NCBI RefSeq assembly: GCF_018401815.1
Contig: NZ_JAGYKG010000002.1
Span: 372,001 to 436,000 of the forward strand
DNA from: Nonlabens sp.
GTDB lineage: Bacteria > Bacteroidota > Bacteroidia > Flavobacteriales > Flavobacteriaceae
DNA: 64,000 nt
Direction: 5' to 3'
Below are positions 62,524 through 64,000 of this stretch, one piece after another. Below the pieces are notes generated by a model. The model was not told where the DNA came from. It did no database searches and was given only the letters and a program-made list of their open reading frames with translations. The stretch's first letter is position 1. The number at the start of each line of letters is the position of its first letter. The position numbers were made by a program, and so were the translations under genes.

Positions 62524-63224
62524 AAAATTACAAGTTTAAAAAAGTACAGGAAAATAAAGTCGCCAATATAAGTACTCCGGCATGAAGTTGTACCGAATAA
62601 AATCTTAATTTTTAAAATGGCACCCTATATTTTTTAAGAATTGCATGATCACTTGAACCTTTATAAATCGTTCGTGCAGCATGGTAAGAAATCATCGATT
62701 CTTCAACGTATTTAGAATTAGAAATGTCTTGCTTGAAAAAAATACAGCGAACTATTAAGTATAGCAGTAGGTGAGATTAATTTTAAAACGCACGAGAATG
62801 ATCAGGGTCTTTTAAAATAAGAACTGTAGGGCAACCTTAAGCCCACGGTGACCACTTTGATAAGGCTAGCTCGCTCTGCCTTTGATACCTCTATTGGTAG
62901 TGTTATAGCCCCTCTCGATGGGCATAGCGTTCGGGCTACAATGCTAGCGCTGTAATAACACCCTTAATAATCGATATTCTTTCGCCTCAACTCTTTGAAA
63001 TACGTTCATCTAGAAAATGATAAGGCCATATGAGTATTTTTAATCCTGCACTTGCCAAGAGAATTCCTAGATTAACTAGACGGTATTCTTTAAATGTTAC
63101 AGGTCAAGATGGCATGAGGTTCAATCAATGGTAATACTAGTATAAATATTATTGAGAACTACCAATGAATTAAGGGTTTATTTTAAAGGTCTATTTCCTT
63201 ATATTGCCGCTTTAATTAGTTGCT
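62524..63224. other. Gene-free region with large hairpin
   Basis: About 700 bp between divergent genes. It contains an imperfect inverted repeat around 62898-62966 (GTGTTATAGCCC / GCGCTGTAATAACAC, with CGTTCGGGCT between). I see no reading frame with protein character. A near-match TATATTGC box lies close upstream of the last gene. Confidence 0.5.
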
Positions 63225-64000
63225 ATGAAAATTGCCATCATAAGAGAAAGGAAGAATCCGCCAGATCGAAGGGTGGTGTTCACTCCCGAGCAATTGAGCC
63301 GCTTAGGTCTCGCTTTCGCGAAAGCGGAATTCATAGTAGAATCCTCACCCATAAGAATATTTCCAGACAGCCAGTATCAATCTCATGGGATAGCAGTTAT
63401 GGAAGACGTTACCGATGCTGATGTGATGATAGGCGTAAAAGAAGTGCCTATAGAAGCCTTAATTCCCAATAAAAAATACTTTTTCTTTTCCCATACCATT
63501 AAAATGCAACCGTATAACAAGGCGTTATTAAGAGCTGTTTTAGATAAAAAAATTGAATTGTATGATCATGAAGCCATTGTAAATAATAAAGGTGCCAGAT
63601 TGATAGGTTTTGGGAGGTATGCAGGAATAGTAGGGGCTTATAACGGTTTCCGAGCACTAGGCCTGCGAGACGGCTTATTTGAATTACCTAAAGTACAAGA
63701 CTTGACCGATTATGAAGCTCTAAAAGCAGAATTGACACAGATCAAAACCAAATTACCGGCTATTCATATTGTAATGACAGGGAATGGTAAAGTAGCTGGA
63801 GGTATAAGAGAAGTGCTGGAGAAGCTTGGGATAAAGGAGTTGAAACCTAAGGAATACCTGCAGTTAGATCATTTTCAAAATTTACAGACTACATTTACTG
63901 TTTTAGATGTGCATCATTATTACACTCGTAAGGATGGTTACCGACCTACTAAAACGGAGTGCTATAACCATCCAGAATTGCTGGTAAGTGATTTTTTCAA
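63225..64000 (+). CDS. Saccharopine/alanine dehydrogenase-like oxidoreductase, N-terminal part (partial)
   Basis: ATG 63225 (MKIAIIRERKNPPDRRVVFTPEQL), at least 258 residues, runs off the right edge. N-terminal part of the AlaDH/PNT domain: RVVFTPEQLSRLG, then GVKEVPIEALIPNKKYFFFSHTIKMQPYNKAL and YDHEAIVNNKGARLIGFGRYAGIVGAYNG, and a second nucleotide-binding region IHIVMTGNGKVAGGIREVLEKLG. This fits NAD-dependent saccharopine dehydrogenase (lysine-forming) or related enzymes. A palindrome copy at 63311 is read LAFAKAE. Confidence 0.8.
   Translation, partial: MKIAIIRERKNPPDRRVVFTPEQLSRLGLAFAKAEFIVESSPIRIFPDSQYQSHGIAVMEDVTDADVMIGVKEVPIEALIPNKKYFFFSHTIKMQPYNKALLRAVLDKKIELYDHEAIVNNKGARLIGFGRYAGIVGAYNGFRALGLRDGLFELPKVQDLTDYEALKAELTQIKTKLPAIHIVMTGNGKVAGGIREVLEKLGIKELKPKEYLQLDHFQNLQTTFTVLDVHHYYTRKDGYRPTKTECYNHPELLVSDFF
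63311..63326. repeat. GCTTTCGCGAAAGC palindrome in last gene
   Basis: Perfect palindrome CGCTTTCGCGAAAGCG, in frame, read AFAKAE. Confidence 0.85.

Overview
The window looks like chromosomal DNA of a marine-type flavobacterium (Bacteroidota, Flavobacteriaceae; something Nonlabens- or Dokdonia-like is my guess from style, not proven). The evidence is low GC, -7 promoter boxes of the TAnnTTTG type, a type IX secretion sorting domain of the gliding-motility kind, a tmRNA tag ending YALAA, and many copies of the palindrome GCTTTCGCGAAAGC, which I know as over-represented in this group.

Positions 1-27,120 are ordinary core genome. They hold an ABC exporter (ATPase plus a permease fused to an M1-peptidase-type C-terminus that is cut off), argS, an rlmF/TPR-AAA+/TPR operon, a DEAD-box helicase, an OmpH/Skp chaperone, a SulP anion transporter followed by a beta-carbonic anhydrase, a patatin-like lipase, a CopD-like membrane protein, an HMA/MauE protein, a universal stress protein, a P-type cation ATPase, an orphan TPR histidine kinase and a secreted EEP-family nuclease/phosphatase.

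From 27,500 the window becomes accessory and defence-rich. A type I restriction-modification locus (hsdR, hsdM, hsdS) is interrupted by a small GIY-YIG nuclease gene. Tandem arrays of one GC-rich repeat, in opposite orientations, lie on either side of that nuclease. The same repeat has been inserted in frame into hsdS. A hipBA toxin-antitoxin pair (34,756-36,299) follows, between copies of a structured repeat whose outer end resembles the 3' end of tmRNA.

The clearest mobile unit is a 22,971-bp island, 36,724-59,694, integrated at the 3' end of ssrA (tmRNA). It is bounded by a 22-bp perfect direct repeat. It carries a tyrosine integrase next to the left end, a small HTH protein, a primase/helicase-type ATPase and an iteron-like array of AACCTNAGGTT palindromes: a satellite-like replication module with no relaxase or structural genes. 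The cargo is defence-like: a single-chain type IIG restriction-methylase, a DUF2971 protein, a GmrSD-like DUF262/DUF1524/DUF4268 nuclease, a HEPN-like protein and an eight-gene minus-strand operon.

That operon (58,446 down to 50,126) is the best candidate for an undescribed system. It encodes a membrane protein with a possible degenerate J-like N-terminus, a membrane-anchored protein with a GrpE-like C-terminus, an Hsp70, a ~115-aa protein, a lipoprotein, a Ser/Thr kinase fused to an AAA+ ATPase, a TerB-like protein and a small membrane protein. Genes are tightly packed. Three central genes carry single-base frameshifts, so decay or consensus errors must be resolved. Beyond ssrA come a T9SS-secreted protein and the start of a saccharopine/alanine-dehydrogenase-like gene.
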